Origin: Arthrobacter sp. H35-D1
GTDB lineage: Bacteria; Actinomycetota; Actinomycetes; Actinomycetales; Micrococcaceae
Reading direction: 5' to 3'
Assembly: GCF_030063185.1 (NCBI RefSeq)
Contig: NZ_JASISP010000001.1
Span: 248,001 to 312,000, forward strand
DNA: 64,000 nt
Part shown: positions 46,287 through 54,790 of the stretch, piece by piece
Position numbering within the stretch: position 1 is the stretch's first letter
Layout: every line of letters begins with the position of its first letter
Notes under the pieces: generated by a model
The model's input: the letters and a program-made list of their open reading frames with translations, nothing else
Told to the model about the DNA's origin: nothing
The model's database searches: none
Translations under genes and position numbers: made by a program

Positions 46287-47765
46287 CTATTGCAACGTGG
46301 CTGTCAGGCGTGCCACATTGTCTACATAGCGGGCCAGCATGGGCCGTTTGACCCACTCGTCCAAGTGCAGTTCACGTGAAATGGAACGGTAGTGGTCCTC
46401 CACGGCGTGCATTTGCCGCACCACATCGGGATCGATCATCATGACGGTGACTTCAAGGTTGAGCGAAAAACTGCGCATGTCCATGTTGGAAGAGCCAATC
46501 ACGGCCACATCGGAATCCACCGTGAAGTGCTTGGCATGCAGGACCAACGGCTTGGGATACAAGTAGATCCGGACCCCGGCCCTCAGCAACGCTTCGTAAT
46601 ATGAGCGCTGGGCGTGGTGAACAAGGAACTGGTCTCCCACCTCTGAAACGAAAAGCTCCACAACAACCCCGCGTTGGGCAGCAGTGGTGATCGCGTAGAG
46701 CAGTGAGTCGTCGGGGACGAAATAGGGGCTGGAGATGGTGATGCATTCCTCCGCCGAGTACAACAGGGTGTTGAACAAGCGCAGGTTGTTTTCGGTGATG
46801 AACCCGGGGCCGCTGGGCACCACCTGGCACAGCGGACCACTGGCGAAGGAGTCCCAGTGGTACGTTGCCAACTGTGATTCAAGGGATTCTTCCGTCTCCG
46901 CGGACCAATCAGTGGCAAACATGACGTTCAAGGTACCCACGATGGGGCCCTCCAAACGGGACATCAATTCAACCCATTGACGCCCTACCTTGTGGTTCCG
47001 TTTTTTGCGGTAGGAAGGCTCAATGATGTTCTGGGAACCAGTGAAGCCGACCCTTCCATCAACCACAAGAATCTTGCGGTGGTTGCGCAGGTCGGGCCTG
47101 CGCCACTGGCCTTTGACGGGCAGCAGGGGCAGCATGCGCCGCCACTCGATCTGGCTTGCGTTGAGCCGGCGGATCATCTTCCGGAACCCAGCCACCCGCA
47201 ATGACCCAATATGGTCAAAGAGCACCCGAACCCGCACCCCGCGCTCGGCGGCCGCCTCCAGTTCGGTGAACAGCCGGTCGGTGTAGTCATCCGAGCTCAT
47301 GATGTAAAACTCGGCATTCACGAAGTTGGTGGCCCGGCCAACTTCATCGGCCATGGCATCCAGCGATTCCCGATAGCCCTCAATCAGCTGAACCGAGTTG
47401 CCTCCCAAAGCCGGAAAATAGCCCAAGTTTTGGTTCAGTTCGATGGCGGATTTCACCCAGGCGGGACCGTTGTACACCGGCACCAGGGCAGCAACGTCCC
47501 TGGTGCCTTCAAGAATGCGCAGGTTGACCGCGTCCTGCGCCTCCCGCCGTCTTCTTGAAAGCCGAAAATTGCCAAACATAAGAAATAAAAGCAGGCCAAC
47601 ATAAGGCAGGAAGAAAATGCACAAAAGCCACGCCATGGCTGTGGTGGGGCGTCGGTTGCCAGGGATGACACCAAGAACCACTATTCGAATGGCAAGGTCC
47701 GCCAACAAGAGGAACACCGAGAGCCAGGCACTTCCAATTGGCAGGCTGAATGCCGTCCAAAACAC
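46287..47765 (-). CDS. cls: Cardiolipin synthase, phospholipase D type
   Basis: A 492-residue membrane enzyme that joins two phosphatidylglycerols to cardiolipin. Two N-terminal transmembrane helices (about 5-65) are followed by two PLD domains, each with HxKxxxxD: NHRKILVVDGRVGFTGS and LHAKHFTVDSDVAVIGSSN. It starts at GTG 47765 with GGGGAGG 6 nt before it. It converges with the PabB gene, and the gap between them (46173-46286) shows no strong terminator. Confidence 0.95.
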   Translation of the reverse strand: MFWTAFSLPIGSAWLSVFLLLADLAIRIVVLGVIPGNRRPTTAMAWLLCIFFLPYVGLLLFLMFGNFRLSRRRREAQDAVNLRILEGTRDVAALVPVYNGPAWVKSAIELNQNLGYFPALGGNSVQLIEGYRESLDAMADEVGRATNFVNAEFYIMSSDDYTDRLFTELEAAAERGVRVRVLFDHIGSLRVAGFRKMIRRLNASQIEWRRMLPLLPVKGQWRRPDLRNHRKILVVDGRVGFTGSQNIIEPSYRKKRNHKVGRQWVELMSRLEGPIVGTLNVMFATDWSAETEESLESQLATYHWDSFASGPLCQVVPSGPGFITENNLRLFNTLLYSAEECITISSPYFVPDDSLLYAITTAAQRGVVVELFVSEVGDQFLVHHAQRSYYEALLRAGVRIYLYPKPLVLHAKHFTVDSDVAVIGSSNMDMRSFSLNLEVTVMMIDPDVVRQMHAVEDHYRSISRELHLDEWVKRPMLARYVDNVARLTATLQ

Positions 47766-47929
47766 GCAAGCCTCCCCTAATAAAAGTCCTAAATCTCAGA
47801 CATTTCGCCATTGCAGGTGAGAATATTCTATGCGTAATTGCTGCTTCCATGGAGCCTCCGCAAAAGCGCACGTCGCTCGGTCTAGGATGAGCTTGACTTT
47901 CAGCTCACCCCACGGAAGGAAAACTCGTC

Positions 47930-48523
47930 ATGAGCAGCACCGAAAACCCCGAATTCACAGCCGATATTTTTGCCCTTGATCCCCAAAAACTTGCCGGCAA
48001 GGCCATTAAGGGATTGCGTGTGGCATTCGCCATTAGTGGTGCGGCAGCATTGATTTTGGGTATTGTCCTGTTGCTGTGGCCAACAAAAACACTCGCCGTG
48101 GTGGCTGTTTTCCTTGGTATTAATTTCCTTATCGCAGGCGCAGTCAGGGTGGGGTTGGGCGTCTTCAGCCACGGCCTCTCCGCGGGCTTGCGTATCCTTG
48201 ACGTGTTCTTGGGTCTGTTGATTCTGGTGGCGGGAGTCATCACGCTGCGCAATGCCGCCGCCACCGGGGAAGCGCTGTTGATTTTCACCGTCATCTTTAT
48301 CGGTATGGGCTGGATCATTGAAGGCATCATCGCCATCGCTGAAGCAGGAAAGGCGTCCACCCGCACCTGGGCCATTGTGTTCGGGGTACTCAGTGTCCTG
48401 GCAGGCATCGTCGTTTTGGTGGTCCCCGTATGGACGGCGCAGTGGCTGCTGCTGGTGACCGCCATCATGCTCATTCTCTTGGGCATAGTTGGCCTGGTTC
48501 GGGCTTTCACCTTTGGCAAGTAA
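47930..48523 (+). CDS. HdeD/DUF308-family membrane protein
   Basis: A 197-residue protein with six hydrophobic helices in the HdeD pattern (three repeated helix pairs with short polar turns, for example LLWPTKTLAVVAVFLGINFLIAG and VFLGLLILVAGVITL). HdeD in E. coli contributes to acid resistance at high cell density; the role in Actinobacteria is unknown. GGAAGGA lies 12 nt before the ATG and TAGGAT (47883-47888) is a likely -10, so this gene has a normal leader. Confidence 0.88.
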   Translation: MSSTENPEFTADIFALDPQKLAGKAIKGLRVAFAISGAAALILGIVLLLWPTKTLAVVAVFLGINFLIAGAVRVGLGVFSHGLSAGLRILDVFLGLLILVAGVITLRNAAATGEALLIFTVIFIGMGWIIEGIIAIAEAGKASTRTWAIVFGVLSVLAGIVVLVVPVWTAQWLLLVTAIMLILLGIVGLVRAFTFGK

Positions 48524-48538
48524 GTTTTGCAAGCCAGC

Positions 48539-48544
48539 TAAGCT
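48539..48544 (+). promoter_or_regulatory. -10 box (TAAGCT) of the PabC-like gene
   Basis: TAAGCT ends 7 nt before the ATG at 48552, inside the 28-nt gap behind the HdeD-like gene. Confidence 0.5.
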
Positions 48545-48551
48545 CTAGAGC

Positions 48552-49481
48552 ATGACAGTTTTGGTGTTCCTGGATCCCGTCCACCCCGCAGGCCGTCTGG
48601 TCGACGCCTCGTCCCCCGCCATTCTGGCCACGGACCAGGGTGTCACGCGGGGGGACGGAATTTTTGAGTCCATGCTGGCTGTCAACGACGTGCCGCGCAA
48701 AGTCCAAGCGCACCTTGCCCGGCTGGCCGACTCCGCCCGCATCATGGATTTGCAGATACCGCCCGAAGAGGCTTGGCACGCAGCCATGGCGACCGCACTC
48801 ACTGCCTACTCGGCAGGCGTCGGCGCAAAGAGCCAAACCGCGGAAAACCAGGCTGCCGAAGAACAGGCTGTCGTGAGGCTCATTGCCACCCGCGGGCCGG
48901 AAGGGGCCAATGCAGCCACTGCATGGGTGCAGGTTTCGGCCATCTCGCCAGCCTTGGCACAGCAGCGGGCCAAGGGCCTCGATGTAGTTTTACTCGACCG
49001 CGGCTATGACAGCCAAGTGGCAGCCCGGGCCCCGTGGCTGCTGCTGGGGGCAAAAACCCTCTCCTACGCCATAAATATGGCAGCACTGCGCCATGCCCGC
49101 AGCTTGGGCGCGGATGACGTGATCTTCACCAGCGCCGACTCCCTGGTGTTGGAGGGTGCGACGTCGTCGGTGCTGTTGGCGCATGTTTCGGACGACTCCG
49201 GTGTCCCCGTCAAGCGGCTCATCACCCCGCACTTGGACACCGGGATTCTGCCCGGCACCACGCAGGGCGCGCTCTTCGCAGCAGCCAAGGCGGCCGGGTG
49301 GGAGTTGGGCTACGGTCCGGTCACCCCGGCGGATCTGCAGGATGCCGACGCTGTCTGGCTCATTTCCAGCCTCCGCCTGCTGGCCCCCGTCAACACGATC
49401 GACGGACAGGGCGTTGGCATCCCGGAGGTCCGGGCACAGCTCACCAAGGAGCTCAGCTCGCTGCTGGCACAGGCGTTGTAG
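48552..49481 (+). CDS. pabC: Class IV aminotransferase, probably aminodeoxychorismate lyase
   Basis: A 309-residue PLP enzyme. The opening TDQGVTRGDGIFESM, the PLP Lys (K168 in LLGAKTLSYAINM), LEGATSSVLL and TGILPGTTQGAL are the landmarks of the class IV fold. The nearby PabB fusion supports the lyase that releases p-aminobenzoate and pyruvate, although a D-amino-acid or branched-chain transaminase cannot be excluded. There is an inserted low-complexity stretch near 90-108 (KSQTAENQAAEEQA). Its 3' end overlaps the convergent gene at 49453 by 29 bp. Confidence 0.85.
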   Translation: MTVLVFLDPVHPAGRLVDASSPAILATDQGVTRGDGIFESMLAVNDVPRKVQAHLARLADSARIMDLQIPPEEAWHAAMATALTAYSAGVGAKSQTAENQAAEEQAVVRLIATRGPEGANAATAWVQVSAISPALAQQRAKGLDVVLLDRGYDSQVAARAPWLLLGAKTLSYAINMAALRHARSLGADDVIFTSADSLVLEGATSSVLLAHVSDDSGVPVKRLITPHLDTGILPGTTQGALFAAAKAAGWELGYGPVTPADLQDADAVWLISSLRLLAPVNTIDGQGVGIPEVRAQLTKELSSLLAQAL

Positions 49482-50094
49482 CCGTCCCCCCACGCATTTT
49501 GTTTCCCAGCACCATGAGCAACAGGGTCACCAGGACAAAGCCCACCGCAATGACGAGGCAGGTCACAAGCACTGCTCCGTAGCCGCCGTCGGCCGGGTTC
49601 AGGAACGGGTAGGCATACCAGTTGATGGCTGCCCCGCGGATGAGCGAGTATGCCAGGTAGACCAGCGGAAATGCCACAGCAATGCCCACCCGTTTCAGCG
49701 CGATGTGGTGGCGCGGCGGCTGGATGAACCAGTCTGCCACCACGACGACCGGCATGACATAGTGCAGCCACGTGTTGATCCAAGGCAACAGCGAACCCAA
49801 GTCAACATCGCGCAACAACGCACTAAACACCAGTCCCACCAGGGCCATGCACACCACTGAAATGCAGCGCAGCAAATCCCAGAGCGGGCCGGTGTCCTTC
49901 CCGCGCCATGTCAGCACGGCTTCCACCACGAGTACGACGGCGGCAAAAATGTTGGACAGGTTTGTGAAGTAGCTGAAGAAGTTCAGCACGCTGAAGCCGT
50001 GGCCAACGTGAATGCCCAGCTGGATGGCAACGGCCGTGAGCGTTGCCGCTCCAAAGGCGAACCGTACGGCGGCAAATGCGCGGCGGAATGTCAT
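49453..50094 (-). CDS. Pr6Pr family integral membrane protein
   Basis: A 213-residue protein with six membrane helices and the landmarks of the Pr6Pr (FAR-17a/AIG1-like) family: FFSYFTNLSNIFAAVVLVVEA, WINTWLHYVMPVVVVADWFI, FPLVYLAYSLIRG and WYAYPFLNP. Function unknown; eukaryotic relatives hydrolyse fatty-acid esters and conserved Thr/His residues in the helices would fit. I chose ATG 50094 (MTFRRAF); CATGAT 6 nt before it could be a leaderless -10. Confidence 0.85.
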   Translation of the reverse strand: MTFRRAFAAVRFAFGAATLTAVAIQLGIHVGHGFSVLNFFSYFTNLSNIFAAVVLVVEAVLTWRGKDTGPLWDLLRCISVVCMALVGLVFSALLRDVDLGSLLPWINTWLHYVMPVVVVADWFIQPPRHHIALKRVGIAVAFPLVYLAYSLIRGAAINWYAYPFLNPADGGYGAVLVTCLVIAVGFVLVTLLLMVLGNKMRGGTATTPVPAAS

Positions 50095-50205
50095 GGGTAC
50101 ATCATGCCAGCGCACGCTGCGACCGGATAGGCGGACGCCCGTCATGTTGCGCCATACAGGCCCGGCGATGGGTCCCGCCACGGTTGGATGTGTTAGTTTC
50201 AAAAG

Positions 50206-50322
50206 GAGTAATGAGTTCCAGCGCCAAGCCCTGACTTGCTGGACGGCAACCCTCTTTCCGGCGGGGTGCCTCAGGTGAATACTCGGCAAACCCGGCTATC
50301 AATGGCTGGGCAATGCAAGCGT
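50206..50322 (+). ncRNA. SAM-IV riboswitch
   Basis: The stretch AATGAGTTCCAGCGCCAAGC (50210-50229) through CGGCAACCCTC and GGCGGGGTGCC to GGTGAATACTC has the conserved SAM-IV core seen before methionine genes in Actinobacteria. GAGTA (50206) pairs with TACTC (50280) as P1, and a further hairpin (ACCCGGC..GCTGGG) follows at 50290-50311, as expected for the SAM-IV 3' pseudoknot stem. It should turn off the DUF1737-rhodanese-metZ operon when S-adenosylmethionine is plentiful. Confidence 0.88.
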
Positions 50323-50416
50323 GAACATTTTTTGCGGTGGGCTTCGAGTGCCGACTCTTGGGCACCGCCACCAGCTCCCGCTTGCAACCAACAGCGACTT
50401 GCAACGAGGAGTACCC

Positions 50417-50677
50417 ATGTCCGCGGACGAATCCCCCTTGGCCTACCGGCTGATCACCGGCCCCGACGACCGCTCATTTTGTGAGCGTATTTCCACAGCA
50501 CTCGCCGAAGGGTATGTGCTGCACGGCGCACCTGCCGTGACCTTCAACGGCGCCACCGTCATCTGCGCACAGGCCGTCATCCTCCCGCAGGCAGTGGCCA
50601 CCAGCGACGCAGCCGTGGCCACGGCCGTGGACGACCTGGACGCCGACCTGGAGTTCGCCGGAGAGGGCATCGCATGA
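50417..50677 (+). CDS. DUF1737 protein
   Basis: An 86-residue protein with the family core YRLITGPDDRSFCERISTAL followed by EGYVLHGAPAVTFNG. The function of DUF1737 is not known to me. Its position as the first gene after a SAM riboswitch, overlapping the rhodanese gene (ATGA) and followed by metZ, suggests a small helper in sulfur or methionine metabolism. CGAGGAG before the ATG at 50417 fixes the start; the longer frame begins inside the riboswitch. Confidence 0.85.
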   Translation: MSADESPLAYRLITGPDDRSFCERISTALAEGYVLHGAPAVTFNGATVICAQAVILPQAVATSDAAVATAVDDLDADLEFAGEGIA

Positions 50678-51066
50678 ACTACGCAGGAGACCTTTCCCCC
50701 ACCGCAGCTTGGGAACAGATTGCTGCCGGAGCTGTCCTGGTGGACGTGCGCACCGAGGGCGAGTGGGACCACATTGGCGTCCCCGACGTCTCCACTCTCG
50801 ACGTCGAGCCTGTCTTCATCCAGTGGAACTTGGGCAGCGGTACCAACAACCCGCAGTTCCTGGCCGACCTGCAGGCTGCAGTGCCCACCAACAAGCCCCT
50901 CGTGGTTTTGTGCCGTTCCGGCGCCCGCTCCATCGCAGCCGCAGAGGCAGCAACAGCCGCAGGCTACACGGCCTACAACGTGCTGGAGGGCTTCGAAGGT
51001 GTGCCCGACCGCTATGGCGACAGGGTTGTGAACGGCTGGAGAAACAGCCAGCTGCCCTGGCACTAG
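50674..51066 (+). CDS. Single-domain rhodanese (sulfurtransferase)
   Basis: A 130-residue rhodanese. The active-site Cys80 lies in VVLCRSGARS, the loop that carries persulfide sulfur, and VLVDVRTEGEWDHIG is the CH2A-type signature. It would hand sulfur from thiosulfate or persulfide to an acceptor. Translationally coupled to DUF1737 and 64 nt before metZ, so a role in feeding sulfide or persulfide to MetZ is a reasonable inference. Confidence 0.9.
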   Translation: MNYAGDLSPTAAWEQIAAGAVLVDVRTEGEWDHIGVPDVSTLDVEPVFIQWNLGSGTNNPQFLADLQAAVPTNKPLVVLCRSGARSIAAAEAATAAGYTAYNVLEGFEGVPDRYGDRVVNGWRNSQLPWH

Positions 51067-51130
51067 CCACGCACCCGCCCCGCACCCGCCACCCCGGCGC
51101 AAGCCCCCAGCGAAAGCCAAGGATACGCAA

Positions 51131-52342
51131 TTGAGCAACTTTAACGAGCACGCGGCCACATGGGCCGAGGACACGCAGGCCGTGCGCGGCGGTCTTGACC
51201 GCAGCCACTTCGCGGAAACCTCGGAAGCCATCTACCTGAACTCCGGATTTGTCTTTGAATCGGCCGAGGCTGCCGAGCAGGCGTTTACCGGAGAAGTCGA
51301 CAGGTTTGTATACTCCCGCTATGGAAACCCGTCGGTGGCCACCTTCCAAGAGCGGTTGCGCCTGCTCGAAGGCAAGGAAGCATGCTTTGCCACGGCTTCA
51401 GGGATGTCCGCGGTCTTCACCGCCCTCGGCGCCCTGTTGGGTGCCGGCGACAGAGTTGTGGCCTCACGTTCACTGTTTGGTTCGTGCTTTGTAATCCTGA
51501 ACGAACTGCTGCCGCGTTGGGGCGTGGAGACGGTGTTTGTGGACGGCCCCGATATTGCGCAGTGGCGCGAGGCGCTCTCGGTTCCCACCACGGCTGTCTT
51601 TTTTGAGTCCCCTTCCAACCCCATGCAGGAAATCATTGATGTGCAGGCCGTGTGCGACTTGGCCCATGCTGCGGGCGCCCAAGTGGTGGCCGACAACGTC
51701 TTTGCCACCCCGCTGTTGCAGCGCTGCGGCGACTTTGGCGCGGACATCATTGTGTATTCCGGCACCAAGCACATTGACGGTCAGGGCCGCGTGCTGGGAG
51801 GCGCCATCCTGGGCACCAAGGAGTTCATCGACGGCCCCGTCAAGAACCTCATGCGCCACACCGGGCCGGCCTTGTCAGCCTTCAACGCCTGGGTGCTGAC
51901 AAAGGGGCTGGAAACCATGAGCCTGCGCGTGAGCCATTCCTGCAACAACGCACTGGCTCTCGGCGAGTTCTTGGAGGCACAGCCGCAGATCAGCCGCGTG
52001 CTGTACCCGCACCTGCCGTCCCACCCGCAGCATGAGCTGGCCAAAAAGCAGATGAAGGCCGGCGGCACCGTGCTGACCTTCGAACTGGCCAAACCGGCCG
52101 GCGGCACCACCAAGGATGCCGCCTTCAAGCTGCTCAATGCGCTGGAGATTATTGACATCTCCAACAACCTCGGCGATGCAAAGTCCCTCATCACCCACCC
52201 GGCCACCACCACGCACCGCGCCATGGGCCCGGAAGGCCGTGCAGCCATCGGCCTGGCCGACGGCTTCCTGCGCCTGTCCGTGGGCTTGGAGGACGTGGGA
52301 GACCTGCGCGCGGACTTGGCGCGGGCCCTGGCCGCGATCTGA
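51131..52342 (+). CDS. metZ: O-succinylhomoserine (or O-acetylhomoserine) sulfhydrylase MetZ
   Basis: A 403-residue PLP enzyme of the Cys/Met metabolism family that makes homocysteine directly from an activated homoserine and sulfide. YSRYGNPSVATFQERL near 56, the PLP Lys K213 in YSGTKHIDGQGR, and THPATTTHRAMGPEGRAAIG near the end are family landmarks; the GNPS/GQGR pattern fits MetZ better than cystathionine gamma-synthase. It starts with TTG (51131) after AAGGA. It is the last gene of the SAM-IV-controlled operon. Confidence 0.93.
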   Translation: MSNFNEHAATWAEDTQAVRGGLDRSHFAETSEAIYLNSGFVFESAEAAEQAFTGEVDRFVYSRYGNPSVATFQERLRLLEGKEACFATASGMSAVFTALGALLGAGDRVVASRSLFGSCFVILNELLPRWGVETVFVDGPDIAQWREALSVPTTAVFFESPSNPMQEIIDVQAVCDLAHAAGAQVVADNVFATPLLQRCGDFGADIIVYSGTKHIDGQGRVLGGAILGTKEFIDGPVKNLMRHTGPALSAFNAWVLTKGLETMSLRVSHSCNNALALGEFLEAQPQISRVLYPHLPSHPQHELAKKQMKAGGTVLTFELAKPAGGTTKDAAFKLLNALEIIDISNNLGDAKSLITHPATTTHRAMGPEGRAAIGLADGFLRLSVGLEDVGDLRADLARALAAI

Positions 52343-52369
52343 GCCTCCCCGGGGCCCGATGCTGCCGAT

Positions 52370-52404
52370 CGACAATGCTGCCCCGGAGTTTCAGGTCATT
52401 GTCG
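52370..52404. terminator. Weak hairpin between metZ and the membrane gene
   Basis: CGACAATG (52370-52377) pairs exactly with CATTGTCG (52397-52404) across a 19-nt loop, between converging genes. Stability is modest, so this is only a candidate. Confidence 0.35.
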
Positions 52405-52417
52405 GGTGAGAACCCGG

Positions 52418-53005
52418 TCAGGCTAGAACCCACCAAGCGCCGCCAATGCAGCCTGCCGCGAGCCCGCCGGCCACGCAGGCACTCTGGAAATGTGCCGTCT
52501 TTCGCCGATGAAAGTCCTTGGCGTGGAACGTCACTGTAATGGCAAAAGTGACCAGCAGCAGCACGCCGCTAGCCACGAATGCACCAAACGTGACGGCGTT
52601 GAGCCGGTCCATGAAGAGGAAGCCGTGCCCCACCACCAGCAGGGTGAACACCCCCGCAACCGGCCACACCCACTTGCGCAGATCCCTGCGCCGTGGCGGC
52701 TTTCCGTCCCCTTCGGTGCTGAGCGCGGCATAGAAACGCAAAAATTCCAGATTCATGACGACGGCCGCGAAGGAGCATGCGGCAACGAGCACCACGTACA
52801 GCGGGATGGACAGCAACGGCACGTCGGTTTTAAACCCCGTGGCCCAAAGCAGGCCGGGGACCCAGGACAAGATCCAGTGGATGACCGAGTTGCCGACATT
52901 CCACAGGGGAATGAAGATTACGAGAGCTATAAACCACAGCAGCTTGTCAAAGGTGAATCGCAAATAATTCAAGCCGTTCCTCCGTCCAGGTCTGCCGATC
53001 ACCAT
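52418..53005 (-). CDS. Four-helix membrane protein of unknown function
   Basis: A 195-residue protein with about five hydrophobic stretches (LLWFIALVIFIPLWNVG, IPLYVVLVAACSFAAVVMNLEF, VWPVAGVFTLLVVGHGFLFM, AFVASGVLLLVTFAITVTF, ACVAGGLAAGCIGGAWWVL). I recognise no family. ATG 53005 lies 15 nt behind the MurA-like gene stop on the same strand; the open frame further upstream is a shadow of that gene. It may be co-transcribed with it. Confidence 0.75.
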   Translation of the reverse strand: MVIGRPGRRNGLNYLRFTFDKLLWFIALVIFIPLWNVGNSVIHWILSWVPGLLWATGFKTDVPLLSIPLYVVLVAACSFAAVVMNLEFLRFYAALSTEGDGKPPRRRDLRKWVWPVAGVFTLLVVGHGFLFMDRLNAVTFGAFVASGVLLLVTFAITVTFHAKDFHRRKTAHFQSACVAGGLAAGCIGGAWWVLA

Positions 53006-53019
53006 GTGTGGCGGCGCTG

Positions 53020-54552
53020 CTAGTCCTGGAAGTACTCGATCTCTGCCCCTACGGTGTTCAGCCGCTCGGCCAAATCCTCGTAGCCGCGTTCGATGACATA
53101 GATGTTGCGCAGCTCGGACGTGCCCTTGGCGGCAAGCATGGCCAGCAGGATGCAGGCGGCGGGGCGCAGCGCAGGCGGGCAGCCAATTTCCGCCGCGCGC
53201 CATGCGGCGGGGCCGGTGATGTCGATGCGGTGCGGATCCAGCAGGCGGACGCTGCCGCCAAGACGGTTCAGCTCCGTCAGGTAGACGGCGCGGTTCTCGT
53301 ACACCCAGTCGTGGATCAGCGTGGTGCCCTCGGCGCAGGAGGCTATGACGGCGAAGAACGGCAGGTTGTCAATGTTCAACCCCGGGAAGGGCATGGGATG
53401 GATTTTGTCCTGTGGAGCCTTGAGCTCGGACGGCAGCGTGGTGATGTCCACGAGGCGGGTTTTTCCATTGCGGGCTGTGTACTCGGCGGATTTGAGGTAG
53501 CGCAGGCCCATCTGTTCCAGGACCTTGAGCTCAATCTCCATGAACTCGATGGGCACCCGGCGCACCGTGACCTCGGATTTTGTCACAATGCCGGCAGTGA
53601 TGAGGCTCATGGCCTCGATGGGGTCTTCGGAAGGCGCGTATTCAATGTCCACGTCGATCCGGGACTTCCCGGTGATGGTCAACGTGGTTGAGCCGACGCC
53701 CTCCACGCCGACGCCCAGACCCTGCAGGTAAAAGCACAGGTCCTGCACCATGTAGTTGGGGCTGGCGTTGCGGATCACGGTGGTGCCTTCGCGGTGCGCG
53801 GCGGCCATGATGGCGTTTTCCGTGACGGTGTCACCGCGCTCGGTCAGCACAAACGTCCTGTCCAGCGTGTCGCTGACAGGGTTGTGCACCTGATAGAAAC
53901 CGTCGTGGGCATTGACGTTCAGCCCAAACTCCCGCAGGGCCTGCATGTGCGGTTCCACTGTACGGGTGCCGAGGTCGCAGCCGCCGGCATAGGGGATGCG
54001 GTAGGTATTTACCTCGTCCAGCAGTGGGCCCAGCAGCATGATGACGCTGCGGGTGCGCTTGGCTGCGGCGATGTCCATGGCTGCCAAGTCCAGCACGGCC
54101 GGGCGGCGGATCTGCAGGTCATTGTCTTCCAGCCAGCTGCACTCGACACCAATGGATGTCAGCAGTTCAACAATGCGGTTGACCTCTTCGATGCGGGCCA
54201 AGCGGCGCAAAGTGGTGGTGCCGCGGTTCAGCAGGCTGGCGCACAAAAGTGCCACTCCGGCGTTCTTGCTGGTGTTGACGTCGACGCTGCCGGAGAGTTG
54301 TCGGCCGCCGTGGACGCGCAGGTGGGTGACGGCGTTCTTTGAGACGGCACCCACATTGAAAAGATGTGCTTCCAGCAAGGCCTCCATGCGTTGGATCATT
54401 TTCAGGCTGAGGTTTTGCTTGCCCTGTTCCATCCTGGCGACCGCGCTTTGGCTTGTGCCCAACTGGGTTGCCAATTCGCCTTGGGTCCAGCCCTTTTCAT
54501 TGCGTGCATCGCGCACCAATACGCCAACGGATTCTGCAGCCACTTGTGTCAT
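53020..54552 (-). CDS. murA: UDP-N-acetylglucosamine enolpyruvyl transferase (MurA-like) with N-terminal HTH
   Basis: A 510-residue protein. Residues about 10-65 form an XRE-type helix-turn-helix (VLVRDARNEKGWTQGELATQ, LGTSQSAVARMEQGKQ). From about 85 the EPT fold follows: LSGSVDVNTSKNAGVALLCA, the catalytic Cys192 in YAGGCDLGTR (equivalent to C115 of E. coli MurA), NIDNLPFFAVIASCAEG and RGYEDLAERL. MurA makes the first committed precursor of peptidoglycan. The GGCDLGTR motif and the HTH mark it as a second, divergent MurA, not necessarily the housekeeping one. ATG 54552 is preceded by AT-rich DNA. Confidence 0.9.
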   Translation of the reverse strand: MTQVAAESVGVLVRDARNEKGWTQGELATQLGTSQSAVARMEQGKQNLSLKMIQRMEALLEAHLFNVGAVSKNAVTHLRVHGGRQLSGSVDVNTSKNAGVALLCASLLNRGTTTLRRLARIEEVNRIVELLTSIGVECSWLEDNDLQIRRPAVLDLAAMDIAAAKRTRSVIMLLGPLLDEVNTYRIPYAGGCDLGTRTVEPHMQALREFGLNVNAHDGFYQVHNPVSDTLDRTFVLTERGDTVTENAIMAAAHREGTTVIRNASPNYMVQDLCFYLQGLGVGVEGVGSTTLTITGKSRIDVDIEYAPSEDPIEAMSLITAGIVTKSEVTVRRVPIEFMEIELKVLEQMGLRYLKSAEYTARNGKTRLVDITTLPSELKAPQDKIHPMPFPGLNIDNLPFFAVIASCAEGTTLIHDWVYENRAVYLTELNRLGGSVRLLDPHRIDITGPAAWRAAEIGCPPALRPAACILLAMLAAKGTSELRNIYVIERGYEDLAERLNTVGAEIEYFQD

Positions 54553-54790
54553 AAGGACTTTTATATCACAGGACGCATATTCTTCTGGAATAATGTGATC
54601 TTTTGGACAATTTGTACCGAAATTGAAGCGAATTAACCGCCCCATGCGATAAACGGCACTCCGCCAGCACTGCCGAGGGCGGGTCCACCCCAACGCTACC
54701 CCGGCCCCGGCAGTGCAAAACGAACCACGCCGAACATTTCGCCCTCGGCTTGACCAAACAGCAAACCCAAGCGTCTGTGGCCGAACAGCC
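54553..54790. other. Spacer between murA and ykoC
   Basis: About 240 bases without a gene. The right of murA (54553-54640) is notably AT-rich, with AATATG and GATATA boxes on the minus strand and an imperfect symmetry (GTCCTGTGATATAAAAGTCCT), a plausible place for autoregulation by the HTH of the MurA-like protein. The rest (54640-54790) is GC-rich with nothing recognisable. Confidence 0.4.
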
